A DNA stretch of 33,477 nt, taken from NCBI GenBank assembly GCA_027623095.1, contig JAQBVM010000035.1:1-33477 (forward strand). Direction: 5' to 3'. Positions within the stretch are counted from its first letter, which is position 1; the number at the start of each line of letters is the position of its first letter. Below, one piece after another: positions 25,292 to 32,827 of this stretch. Under the pieces are notes generated by a model. That model ran no database searches. It saw only the letters and a program-made list of their open reading frames with translations, and had not been told where the DNA came from. The translations under genes were made by a program, and so were the position numbers. The stretch comes from Verrucomicrobiota bacterium. Its GTDB lineage: Bacteria; Verrucomicrobiota; Verrucomicrobiia; Limisphaerales; SIBE01.

Positions 25292-27860
25292 ATGAGAGAA
25301 TCAGAGAAAACGAATGCATGGCTGGCCGCATCAATACTATTGATCGCGGCGATCCCGGCGCACTCAGCCGAGCTTCCACCTCCGGCCACCCACAAAATCA
25401 GTTTCTCACGCGACATCAAACCAATCTTCGAAGCGAGCTGCATTAAGTGCCATGGACGCGGACGGGATAAGGGCAATTTTCGGTTGGACACTCGCGAGAC
25501 GCTGATAAAAGGAGGCGATTCTGGAGCATCCGTGACTCCGGGCCGCAGCGCCGATAGCTATTTGATACAGCTTGTGGCTGGAACCGATCCCGACAACGTC
25601 ATGCCACAAAAGGGATCGCGACTTACGGTCGAACAAGTGGCTCTCATGCGCGCGTGGATCGATCAAGGGATCCCCTGGGAGGAGGGCGTTACATTCGGAA
25701 GAAAAGTTCCCATCAACCTTTTTCCACGAAGGCCGGAAATACCAGCGGGTGTGACCGGCCTGAGAATGGGCAATCCAATCGATGCGTTTCTCAAGCCTTA
25801 CTTCGCGGAACACGGAGTTACTCCGAACGAGCCGGTCAGTGACAGAGTCTTTGCCCGCCGCGCATTCCTCGATGTGATCGGCGTCCTTCCAACGCCCTCC
25901 GAGGTCCAGGAATTACAATTGGACAATCGAGCCGACAAACGCGAGCGTCTTGTCGAGCGCCTTCTTGCCGACAGCCAGCGTTACGCCGAGCACTGGCTTT
26001 CGTTTTGGAACGATCTGTTGCGAAACGACTATCGGGGCACCGGGTACATCGACGGTGGACGAAAACAGATCACCCGCTGGCTCTATTCAGCGCTCGCGAC
26101 AAACATGCCTTACGATCGTTTCGTTGCTGAATTGGTCAATCCCGCACCCGAATCCGAAGGTTTTACGAAAGGCATCATTTGGCGGGGCGTCGTGAACGCG
26201 AGCCAAACGCCTCCGATGCAGGCGGCTCAAAACATCTCCCAGGTCTTCATGGGCGTTAACTTGAAGTGCGCCTCCTGCCACGACAGCTTCATTAACGATT
26301 GGACACTTGCCGATGCGTATGGGCTGGCGAGTATTTATGCCGATGAATCGCTGGAGATGGTGGTTTGTGACAAACCGACCGGCAAGTTCGCCGCCATGCG
26401 ATTCCTCTATCCGGAGCTTGGATCACTGAATCCGGATTCGCCCAAATCGGAACGGCTTCAGCAACTGGCGGAACTTATCACACAAAAGCAGAATGGCAGG
26501 CTCTCTCGGACGATCGTCAATCGTCTCTGGGCCGAGTTTTTCGGTCAGGGACTGGTGGAACCGATTGACGATATGGAAACGCACTCTTGGAATCCAGACC
26601 TCCTGGATTGGCTCGCAGAGGATCTCGTTGAAAGCGGTTACAACCTGAAGACTGTCATATCGCGAATTCTCACTTCTCGAGCCTATCAAATGGCGACAGT
26701 TGCTTCTTCACCCACACAACACAGTCCGTATGTTTTTCGAGGCCCGCAGGTTAGACGTCTTTCGGCGGAACAATTTAGAGACGCGCTTACATCTATAACG
26801 GGAGTCGGATTTGATTTGCCAGCCACGGACGTCGATTCCTCGATCAGCGATAGCTCCCGTGCCCCAGAACCTGAGTCGCTCGAACAGTCCGCAAAAGCAC
26901 AATGGATCTGGAATGATTCCAGCGCTGCGGACAACGCTCCAGTGGAGACTCTCTATTTCCGAAAACGTGTCTTTCTTGCCGAAGAACCGGCCACAGCAAC
27001 GATCGTCGCCACCTGCGATAACAGCTTTCAACTTTACATCAATGGCGAGAAGGCGGGCACCGGAAATACCTACTCCAAACCAGCAATCTTCAACATGGGA
27101 TCCCGTCTCATAAAGGGCGAGAATATCGTCGCAGTCGCGGCGACCAACGGGAAAGGCTCAAAGTCGGAAGAAAACACGACTTCATCAAATCCCGCCGGAT
27201 TCTTTCTTTACGCGCGAGTGCGAAATGAAAAAACAATTCAAGCCCAGGCGGGTAAAATACTCGGAGGAGCTCCTTCGAACCAGAACTCCAGCCTCTTAGC
27301 CCAAGCGATTCCGGTTGAGACGGTCATGGATTTCATCAGCGATTCATCGTGGATTTGGTCCAACAATGAGGCCGAAGGATGGACGCGAACTGAATTTGCC
27401 CCGGACGGATGGAAGCACGCGGTTGAGCTGGGCGACTCGGCGGTGGAACCATGGAAGCTGAACCAGAAACTCAGCGAGTCTATTGCGACCTCCAATCTTT
27501 CAGGTAAAGTCCGAGCTTCGCTGGCGCATGCCGATCCGTTGACAACGGCGCTTGGGCGTCCGAATCGGGATCAACTCATTACGCAGAGGTCCTCTCTGGC
27601 GACAACACTGCAAGCTTTGGAACTTACGAACGGCGACACCCTCTCGGGAATTCTCGCTCGCGGCACGAAAAATCTCATTCGCAACTCGCCTCCATCTGCC
27701 AGCAGCCTCGTGGACAATCTGTACAATCGCGCCCTCTTGCGCCCCCCAACTCGACAAGAACGGAAACTTTCCGAGTCCCTGGTCGGATCACCGATCCGAA
27801 GGCGTTGAAGATCTGCTTTGGGCAATCGGAATGCTTCCGGAATTCCAGCTTATTTATTAA
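25292..27860 (+). CDS. DUF1549/DUF1553 cytochrome (PSCyt1/PSCyt2/PSD1) with apparent C-terminal frameshift
   Basis: Exported multi-domain cytochrome of the Planctomycetes/Verrucomicrobia type. Signal peptide in residues 1-26 (MRESEKTNAWLAASILLIAAIPAHSAE), then a PSCyt1 domain with CIKCH (C50, C53, H54), a DUF1549 domain with a second CASCH (C326, C329, H330), then DUF1553 (SRTIVNRLWAEFFGQGLVEPIDDMETHSWNPDLLDWLAEDL). The middle also holds a carbohydrate-binding-like beta domain (AQWIWNDSSAADN...LYFRKRVFLAEEPATATIVATCDNSFQLYINGE). The first frame ends at 27808 with a non-family tail (SPIRRR). The +1 frame carries the family C-terminus SEGVEDLLWAIGMLPEFQLIY and stops at 27860, so reading shifts by one base between about 27770 and 27800. 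It could be a real mutation or a sequencing/assembly error. Confidence 0.85.
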
Positions 27861-27880
27861 CGTCCAATCAAGGAATCTCT

Positions 27881-29377
27881 ATGAATCGACACCGATGGAA
27901 CCGACGCGATTTTATTCGAACCGCGAGCGGCGCGACGCTCTCCGCCCTCGCCGCCGCGTATCCCAAACAGATGCTCGGCGACGTGCCTGCCCCGCCGCGC
28001 CCGGCCAAAACGACCGCCGACACAATCATTGTCCTATGGATGGGAGGCGGAATGGCGCACACCGAGACATTCGATCCGAAGCGATATGCGCCTTACGAAA
28101 AAGGTCTCGATCCCCAGCGCGTTCTCAGCACTTTTCCGGCGATTGACACTGCGGTCGATCCCATCAAGATCTCCCAAGGACTCGAGCGAATCGCAGGGGT
28201 AATGGACCGAGGAGCGCTCATCCGAAGCTATACTGCCGGGGACCTGGGGTTCATTCTTCACTCGCGGCACCAGTATCAGTGGCACACCGGATACGCGCCG
28301 CCGCAAACCGTCGCAGCGCCGCATATTGGAGCCGTTGTCGCACGAACACTCGGGCCGCTCAACGACGCAGTACCGCCCTTCATTAATATCGGACAACGCT
28401 TTGATGTGGGAGAAAGCGAGGAAATCAAAGCGTTTACGACCTCGGGATTTCTCGGAAGCGAGTTTGGTCCGTTTAACATTCCTATCCCAGATCAAGCGGC
28501 GAGCACGGTCCGGCCGCCCGGGGGAATGACTCCGGGTCGTTTTGAAAGCCGGGATAGGTTTTTTAGGAAACTTCTCGCTGCCAGTCCGGTGGGCGAGTTC
28601 GGAAGCGATTACCAGAAAGAATCGCTTCTGCGGTCTCTGGACAATGCGCATCGGCTTCTCAGTTCCCCCGCCGCCAAAGCATTCGATCTCGCAAACGAAC
28701 CGATCGAGAACATTCGAAAATACTTTCCGGCGTACGATCCAGGTCAAACATTTGACGCGGAGCGCAAACGTTTTGGAAACTACGAACAGCAAACGATCGG
28801 CAGATTCGGCCTGGGTTGTCTGCTGGCTCGCCGACTCGCGGAAGTTGGCGCCCGCTATGTGGAAGTTACCACCGAATACATTCCGTTTCTGAACTGGGAC
28901 ACTCACGAAAATGGTCACACACGGCTCGAAGCGATGAAAGCGCAAATCGATTCCGCTGTCTCCCAACTCGTGCTCGATCTTGAAGACAAAGGATTGCTAA
29001 ACCGCACGCTGATTGTGTTGGCGAGCGAATTCAGCCGCGACATGCTCATTGAGGGCAAACCGGACAATCGTGTCAAGAATCAGGTCGAGGTCCCGGATGT
29101 CATTGAAGATCCCAAACACTATGGGATGCACCGGCATTTCACCGACGCGGGCTGCGTCCTTCTGTTCGGCGGCGGAATCAAGAAAGGTTACCTGCACGGT
29201 GTTACCGCTGATGAACGTCCCTGCAAGACACTCCAGGATCGGGTCGTGATCGAAGATCTCCATGCGACGCTGTTCCACGCGCTGGGGATATCGCCAAAAC
29301 TCGCCTACGAAATCGAGAAACGTCCTTTCTACGTCACCCGCGACGGCGTCGGCAAACCGATTATGGAATTGTTGTAA
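27881..29377 (+). CDS. DUF1501 protein, Tat-exported, partner of the DUF1549/DUF1553 cytochrome
   Basis: The 498-residue protein starts at ATG 27881, preceded by AAGGA, 20 bases after the frame-corrected end of the cytochrome gene. Its N-terminus MNRHRWNRRDFIRTASGATLSALAAAYPKQM is a twin-arginine signal (R8-R9, the family RRDF pattern). The remainder shows the alkaline-phosphatase-like/sulfatase-like fold of DUF1501: DTIIVLWMGGGMAHTETFDPK near the start, LARRLAEVGARYVEVTTE, FLNWDTHENGHTRLEAMKAQIDSAVSQLVLDLEDKGLLNRTLIVLASEFSR, and HYGMHRHFTDAGCVLLFGGGIKKG with DLHATLFHALGI at the end. Such genes nearly always follow DUF1549/DUF1553 genes. The true substrate is unknown. Confidence 0.9.
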   Translation: MNRHRWNRRDFIRTASGATLSALAAAYPKQMLGDVPAPPRPAKTTADTIIVLWMGGGMAHTETFDPKRYAPYEKGLDPQRVLSTFPAIDTAVDPIKISQGLERIAGVMDRGALIRSYTAGDLGFILHSRHQYQWHTGYAPPQTVAAPHIGAVVARTLGPLNDAVPPFINIGQRFDVGESEEIKAFTTSGFLGSEFGPFNIPIPDQAASTVRPPGGMTPGRFESRDRFFRKLLAASPVGEFGSDYQKESLLRSLDNAHRLLSSPAAKAFDLANEPIENIRKYFPAYDPGQTFDAERKRFGNYEQQTIGRFGLGCLLARRLAEVGARYVEVTTEYIPFLNWDTHENGHTRLEAMKAQIDSAVSQLVLDLEDKGLLNRTLIVLASEFSRDMLIEGKPDNRVKNQVEVPDVIEDPKHYGMHRHFTDAGCVLLFGGGIKKGYLHGVTADERPCKTLQDRVVIEDLHATLFHALGISPKLAYEIEKRPFYVTRDGVGKPIMELL

Positions 29378-29400
29378 GCGCCAATCGAGATGGGAGGGAC

Positions 29401-29562
29401 TTGCGCCCCGTTCTCCATGAACTCCCGCGCGCGGACAAGTTTCCGGCCGTCCAGTTTCTAACCGCCGACCTGGTGCAGGGCGAGGGCGGCTATGGCGCAA
29501 CGCAGCACATGCAGATCTCGAGGATCCCTCAAGTCAGCAGGGATCGGCGGAGGGTGGGTTGA
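29401..29562 (+). pseudogene. Relic of a small antitoxin-like protein (N-terminus lost)
   Basis: Reading from 29401 (TTG) without a convincing start gives LRPVLHELPRADKFPAVQFL then TADLVQGEGG up to a stop at 29560. This resembles the first half of small proteins of the LxELxRADKLxxMQFLxxELA type that often accompany PIN-type toxins. It lacks the upstream start and the usual rest of the protein, and no toxin gene follows. It lies 24 bases after the DUF1501 gene. It could also be a chance reading. Confidence 0.35.
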
Positions 29563-29902
29563 GGCGGGCTTGATAGGGCTGGCAGGATTGCGTGGCGGCG
29601 GCGGGGGCGTCGCAGATTTCAAGGATGACGCTTTGAGTACGGTAGTCGCCCCACTGCTCCTCGTCCTTGCGCCTCACGATGGCGAGGGTGTCCAGGATGC
29701 AGGACATGGCGTCAGTCTTGCGGCTGTGTCGTCCTCGACCAGCCGCAGCAACCCACAAAACCTCGAGCGTTTGGAATCTCTTCATGTGCTGCGGCTGGTC
29801 TTCGACACAGCCGCGCTCCATTTTCAAAACAGGCACTAAATGCCCAGCCTCGTGAATCGCGAGCATGTTGTCATCTGGCTCTGCTTTTGGTGCGTCGCTC
29901 AT
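29534..29902 (-). pseudogene. Relic 1 of the C-terminus of a type IIG/Eco57I-like restriction-methylase
   Basis: The open frame encodes, near its end, ILDTLAIVRRKDEEQWGDY then RTQSVILEI and CQPYQARLNPPSADP. This is the conserved C-terminal tail seen in large N-6 DNA methylase/Eco57I-type proteins (consensus YILDTFPIVxRKDE...YRTKxxILEIYDAxAEA...YQTRLxPPPADP). Everything N-terminal to it is missing, and residues before it (VEDQPQHMKRFQTLEVLWVA) derive from a palindromic insertion at 29720-29814. It has changes such as ICDAPAAA for IYDAMAEA. It therefore appears to be a decayed fragment, second of two tandem copies. Confidence 0.6.
29720..29814. repeat. Palindromic insertion inside relic 1
   Basis: The 31 bases 29720-29750 (GCGGCTGTGTCG...GACCAGCCGCAGCA) and the reverse complement of 29787-29814 agree except for a three-base length difference and a few mismatches around it. 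Each arm is itself partly palindromic (CGGCTG...CAGCCG). The 36-base spacer lies between. The unit keeps the minus-strand reading frame of the relic open. Confidence 0.65.
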
Positions 29903-29904
29903 AT

Positions 29905-30300
29905 CTTCATTGACGGATGACAGCAGCGCGGATCTGCCGGCGGGTTGTCGAGGCGGGTCTGATACACCTGGCCGGTTTGCATGGACTCGGCGAGGGCGTC
30001 GTAGATTCGAGGATGAAGCGTTTGGTGCGGTAGTCGCCGTTGAACTCGGCCTCGTCCTTGCGTTTTACGATGGGGAAGGTGTCCATGATGTAGGCCACGG
30101 CGGCGCGGGGCGTGGGAAAAGCGGCGAGCAGGGGCGACACAGGCAGGGGCGAGGGAGTGAGCGAGTAAGGAACGGAGGGTGACGGCTCACCCTTACTCCC
30201 TAACTCCCTCCACTCTTCCACACTCCCTAAATAGAGGTGAAAGAACGCGGCATCCAACTCGCACCGTAGCAGACACCGGCGTCCCTCACTCCAGCGGGGC
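29905..30300 (-). pseudogene. Relic 2 of the C-terminus of a type IIG/Eco57I-like restriction-methylase, frameshifted
   Basis: On the minus strand, GRRCLLRCELDAAFFHLYLG is followed by an inserted stretch (KGEPSPSVPYSLTPSPLP) and then AVAYIMDTFPIVKRKDEAEF and GDYRTKRFILE. The frame is then lost. One base away, the neighbouring frame continues as YDALAESMQTGQVYQTRLD and NPPADPRCCHPSMKI up to a TGA near 29902. That is the same tail family as relic 1, and closer to its consensus. The missing base is near position 30014. The upstream part of the gene, including the methylase and endonuclease domains, is absent. Two tandem copies of the same 3' end suggest duplication before decay. Confidence 0.65.
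30152..30209. repeat. Palindromic insertion inside relic 2
   Basis: AGGGAGTGAGCGAGTAAGG (30152-30170) and the reverse complement of 30191-30209 agree at 17 of 19 positions around a 20-base loop. The stretch is translated in the relic as the low-complexity KGEPSPSVPYSLTP segment, which interrupts the otherwise conserved restriction-methylase tail. Confidence 0.7.
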
Positions 30301-30323
30301 GGGCCGCTCCGTCCGGAAACGCT

Positions 30324-30351
30324 GAAGGCAGCCATTTGACGGGCTGCCTTC
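30324..30351 (-). terminator. Possible stem-loop terminator after the 30380-31015 ORF
   Basis: A perfect 10-bp stem GAAGGCAGCC (30324-30333) with GGCTGCCTTC (30342-30351) and an 8-base loop, about 29 bases downstream of the ORF stop on the minus strand. There is no proper T-tract, so termination is uncertain; it may be just another palindrome of this repeat-rich stretch. Confidence 0.4.
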
Positions 30352-30379
30352 GCACGAAAAGGACTTAGGATGGATGGCA

Positions 30380-31015
30380 TCAACACATCCAGTGCTGTTT
30401 CGATTGCTCCTCGCTCTGCCGACGGGCTTCGCGGAGGTCTTCCAACTCAGTCGTGATCTCTTCCGAGTAGCTGCGACGGAATTCCTGATACTCGCGCTCG
30501 GATTTGAACAACGGCTGCGAGAGTTCGGCCTGCCCGGGAATCACTTCAAGTGGCTCTTTCATGGTTGGATGTCCGTTAAATTGCTGCGGTAAAGTGGGTA
30601 AATCCGCGAGTTTTGCAAAGGATATTTTTGCACCTTTTGGCGCGACGAAAGACTCGATGTCCTTGAACTCGAATTTCGATTCATCATTCGTGCCCTGCAA
30701 GGTAATCGTCTCATCACAAAGGCGCATCGAGCCGGAAACGGCGTTCCGCGATTCCGGTTTCAGGAGCGTGCGCCCGAGACAATTGGGCCGTGTGGGTCGG
30801 ATAACCGCGTAACCGAGGTAGTCCGCCTGAACCTTCACGGCATCCTTCAGTTCCACCCGTGCCACCGCCCGGCTGAAGAAATGAAGCCGCACGCAGCGCG
30901 AATCGGGTGTGCTGAAACGCTTGGAGTGAAAGTTCGAGAACGTGTCTCGATAGTCCTTGTCAATGTAATGACGTTCCAGCGCCACGGTCTTGGCCTGACC
31001 GCTCAGGGCTTCCAT
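30380..31015 (-). CDS. Conserved hypothetical protein, probably truncated and fused to unrelated sequence
   Basis: ATG 31015 gives 211 residues. The first ~110 have a conserved-family look: ALERHYIDKDYRDTFSNFH, SRCVRLHFF, then YLGYAVIRPTRPNCLGRTLL and SMRLCDETITLQG. I associate this with the N-terminal part of a large uncharacterised family whose members normally continue into a region with a QD...CAQ-like motif. That continuation is absent. From about residue 108 on (NDESKFEFKDIESFVAPKGAK...) the sequence is different, ending in a Glu/Arg-rich helical tail (SEREYQEFRRSYSEEITTELEDL). It may be a gene whose middle was deleted, or a true fusion. It is surrounded by relics, so a decaying gene is likely. 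The function is unknown. Confidence 0.5.
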   Translation of the reverse strand: MEALSGQAKTVALERHYIDKDYRDTFSNFHSKRFSTPDSRCVRLHFFSRAVARVELKDAVKVQADYLGYAVIRPTRPNCLGRTLLKPESRNAVSGSMRLCDETITLQGTNDESKFEFKDIESFVAPKGAKISFAKLADLPTLPQQFNGHPTMKEPLEVIPGQAELSQPLFKSEREYQEFRRSYSEEITTELEDLREARRQSEEQSKQHWMC

Positions 31016-31034
31016 CAGCCGTCCCACACCACCA

Positions 31035-31469
31035 CTGGGCTGGAGCCGGAATCAACTGGCGCACGTGATGACTGCTTCCGAACGCGCGATTGTGAACTGG
31101 GAACGAGGCGACCCGATGAGTCCGGTTTACGCAGCGAAGCTGCGGGAAATCCAGAGCGTTTACAGCGAACTCAAGCAGTTGATGAAGCCAGAGGAAATTG
31201 GCCCGTGGCTGCTGACCGAGGTGGACGAGTTTGAAAACCGAACTCCCGTCGGCCTGATCAGCAAAGGCGAGACCGGGCGGCTCCGGGCATCGTTGTTTTG
31301 CCTGCGCTCCGAATGCCGGATTGAGACGCTGAAATTGGTTTTCCCCCTAAATTGGTCCATTGTTTTGGATAACCTTTCGCAAGTCTTCACACGCCACGTC
31401 TATTGTCTCGGAAAGCGATCTCGTTGGAGTGAGAGAGTACTGAACGGAATTCCTGCCCAACAGATCTGA
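31035..31469 (+). pseudogene. Antitoxin-like relic: HTH plus MbcA/ParS/Xre (DUF2384-like) toxin-binding region
   Basis: From 31035 the frame reads LGWSRNQLAHVMTASERAI then VNWERGDPMSPVYAAKLREI, an XRE-type helix-turn-helix (S..QLAHVM..S...I.NWERG). It is followed by a region like the antitoxin toxin-binding domain: PEEIGPWLLTEVDEFENRTP and VGLISKGETGRL. The first part of the protein is missing: homology begins at 31035 while the first in-frame start is GTG 31065/ATG 31068, inside the helix-turn-helix. Homology also ends near 31320, and the rest of the open frame (to 31469) runs antisense over the 3' end of the TIR gene. No RES or other toxin gene is present. I read it as a truncated antitoxin, possibly cut when the neighbouring cassette arrived. 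Confidence 0.6.
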
Positions 31470-32270
31470 TGGGACTTTCAGCTTCTTGCCAGACGGTGAT
31501 ACGACGAAGGCTCTCTTGCTCCCGAGCGCGCCCATGAAGAGGCCGAGTTCGAAAATCACGTTGTCTCTGGGACAATCAAAACGTTTACCTCTGCTGAATA
31601 TCACATCATCCGGACCGAAAACCATAATTGCAAAATCCACATTTTGGGCCTGATCTTCAAGTGCTTCCAGAGTGAACTTGTCCGGTCCAAACACACCTTG
31701 GCTCCAGATGGTGGGTTCAGCTACCTGTGCGAGGCTTGCCTTTACCGCCTCAGCGGCCGGCAATGATTCCTTGGACGAGCCGATAAAGACGCGAGAGACG
31801 TCGTTTCGTGGGCGCACTCCTTGCAGCCGCTGACGGAGCCGATCCATCGCCTGTATGGCTAAGCACCGCCACAATTCCGGAAATCTCTTCGCAACCTTGG
31901 TGAAATCCCGCTCTGACACAAGCGCGACCGCGCATTCCTCTTTGGCAACGAGTGAAGCGCACCGACGCTGTTTCACATCCGTGACGGCCATTTCTCCCAC
32001 GCATTCTCCTGCACTGCGTTCGGCGATTTCCCTCTTATTACGCTGTACGATGATTGTTCCGGCTAAGATAAAAACGATGTCATTGGTGCCATCACCTTGA
32101 TTGATGATGACATCTCCAGGGCAATACTGCTTAAGAATCAGGACCTCGCAAAGCGCCTTCGCCAGACCGCTGCTCCCTTGCACAATTCGTTGCTGTTTCA
32201 GCACCTCGAAGCACAGTCGGACACCTTCTTTGCCTTTGAATCGTCCGAATAGTGATTTAGTCGATTTCAT
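31347..32270 (-). CDS. Cyclic-nucleotide-binding domain fused to TIR domain (PycTIR-like Pycsar effector)
   Basis: The 307-residue protein starts at ATG 32270, overlapping the previous stop as ATGA. Residues ~45-125 form a cyclic nucleotide-binding (CAP_ED) fold: PGDVIINQGDGTNDIVFILAG (51-71), then the phosphate-binding cassette VGEMAVTDVKQRRCASLVA (91-109) with Glu93 and Arg102/103. Residues 158-307 are a TIR-like domain of the PF10137 type: VSRVFIGSSKE (158-168), VDFAIMVFGPDD, and PRDNVIFELGLFMGALG (234-250) with Glu241 where TIR NADases carry their catalytic glutamate. This exact pair is the PycTIR effector of Pycsar systems, which degrades NAD+ after sensing cCMP or cUMP. The upstream neighbours (E2-like and cyclase-like) fit that reading. 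Only the ligand is unproven. Confidence 0.85.
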   Translation of the reverse strand: MKSTKSLFGRFKGKEGVRLCFEVLKQQRIVQGSSGLAKALCEVLILKQYCPGDVIINQGDGTNDIVFILAGTIIVQRNKREIAERSAGECVGEMAVTDVKQRRCASLVAKEECAVALVSERDFTKVAKRFPELWRCLAIQAMDRLRQRLQGVRPRNDVSRVFIGSSKESLPAAEAVKASLAQVAEPTIWSQGVFGPDKFTLEALEDQAQNVDFAIMVFGPDDVIFSRGKRFDCPRDNVIFELGLFMGALGSKRAFVVSPSGKKLKVPSDLLGRNSVQYSLTPTRSLSETIDVACEDLRKVIQNNGPI

Positions 32271-32827
32271 GTGCCGTTCCGTTCTCGAACCAACTCCGCA
32301 AACTCCCGAACTCCGTCTTCCCCGTGGCTCCACTGTCCCCACTGTCTTGGCCACTTCACAATCCCATAGCGATATCCGTGCAAGTGGCGCGTGATGAGGC
32401 TGTCCACATTACGAATGCACCATGAACAGCTCACTTCGATTATGGTACCGGAATCAATGCCACTGTTCCACATCTCATCGAGTTTCCACCGCCACTCTCG
32501 ATCCAGCTCATGGCAGATATAGGGTTTAAGCGGAACGTGCCAATTGCGCTCTGTCCTGAGGAAGGGGGCGTCCGTGGCCACGAGCGGCGGTGATTGCATC
32601 CAGTCCGGCCAGACCGTCAGCGTGACCCCGACCACGGTTTCGCCCGTCTCCCCATGTTGGCACAACGGTAGCCTGCCATTGACCACAACCAGCGTGGCAG
32701 GGTCTGCCAACGCCCGGTGATAGTCGCGGTGCAGTGGCTGATACTGAATGGACTTCGGTTCCCGCAGTCGGCCGTAAAGCGCGCCGGCGAACGTGAGCCG
32801 CAATTCCCTCGTGAGAAAACCCTTCAC
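32267..32827 (-). CDS. E2 ubiquitin-conjugating-like protein in Pycsar-like operon
   Basis: I chose the GTG at 32827, which overlaps the previous stop in GTGA (the longer frame starts on TTG 32833); this gives 186 residues. The middle has the look of prokaryotic E2 proteins: LTVWPDWMQSPPLVATDAPF (70-89, the YPxxPP strand), then NWHVPLKPYICHELDREW with W97-H98 and a Cys at 105 where E2 proteins have the thioester cysteine. The C-terminal half (VSCSWCIRNVDSLITRH, IVKWPRQWGQWSHGEDGVREF) resembles the helical end seen in E2-type proteins of CBASS operons. Assignment rests on pattern only. The gene sits between cyclase and effector with 4-base overlaps on both sides, so all three are co-translated. 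Confidence 0.55.
   Translation of the reverse strand: MKGFLTRELRLTFAGALYGRLREPKSIQYQPLHRDYHRALADPATLVVVNGRLPLCQHGETGETVVGVTLTVWPDWMQSPPLVATDAPFLRTERNWHVPLKPYICHELDREWRWKLDEMWNSGIDSGTIIEVSCSWCIRNVDSLITRHLHGYRYGIVKWPRQWGQWSHGEDGVREFAELVRERNGT

Noticed and set aside
31035..31469. Intact toxin-antitoxin pair
   Set aside because: The antitoxin-like region lacks its N-terminus and no toxin gene is on either side.
31347..32270. CBASS STING-TIR (Cap12) effector
   Set aside because: The sensor domain is a CAP_ED cyclic nucleotide-binding domain (QGDGTNDIVFILAG, VGEMA cassette), not STING, and no CD-NTase is seen.
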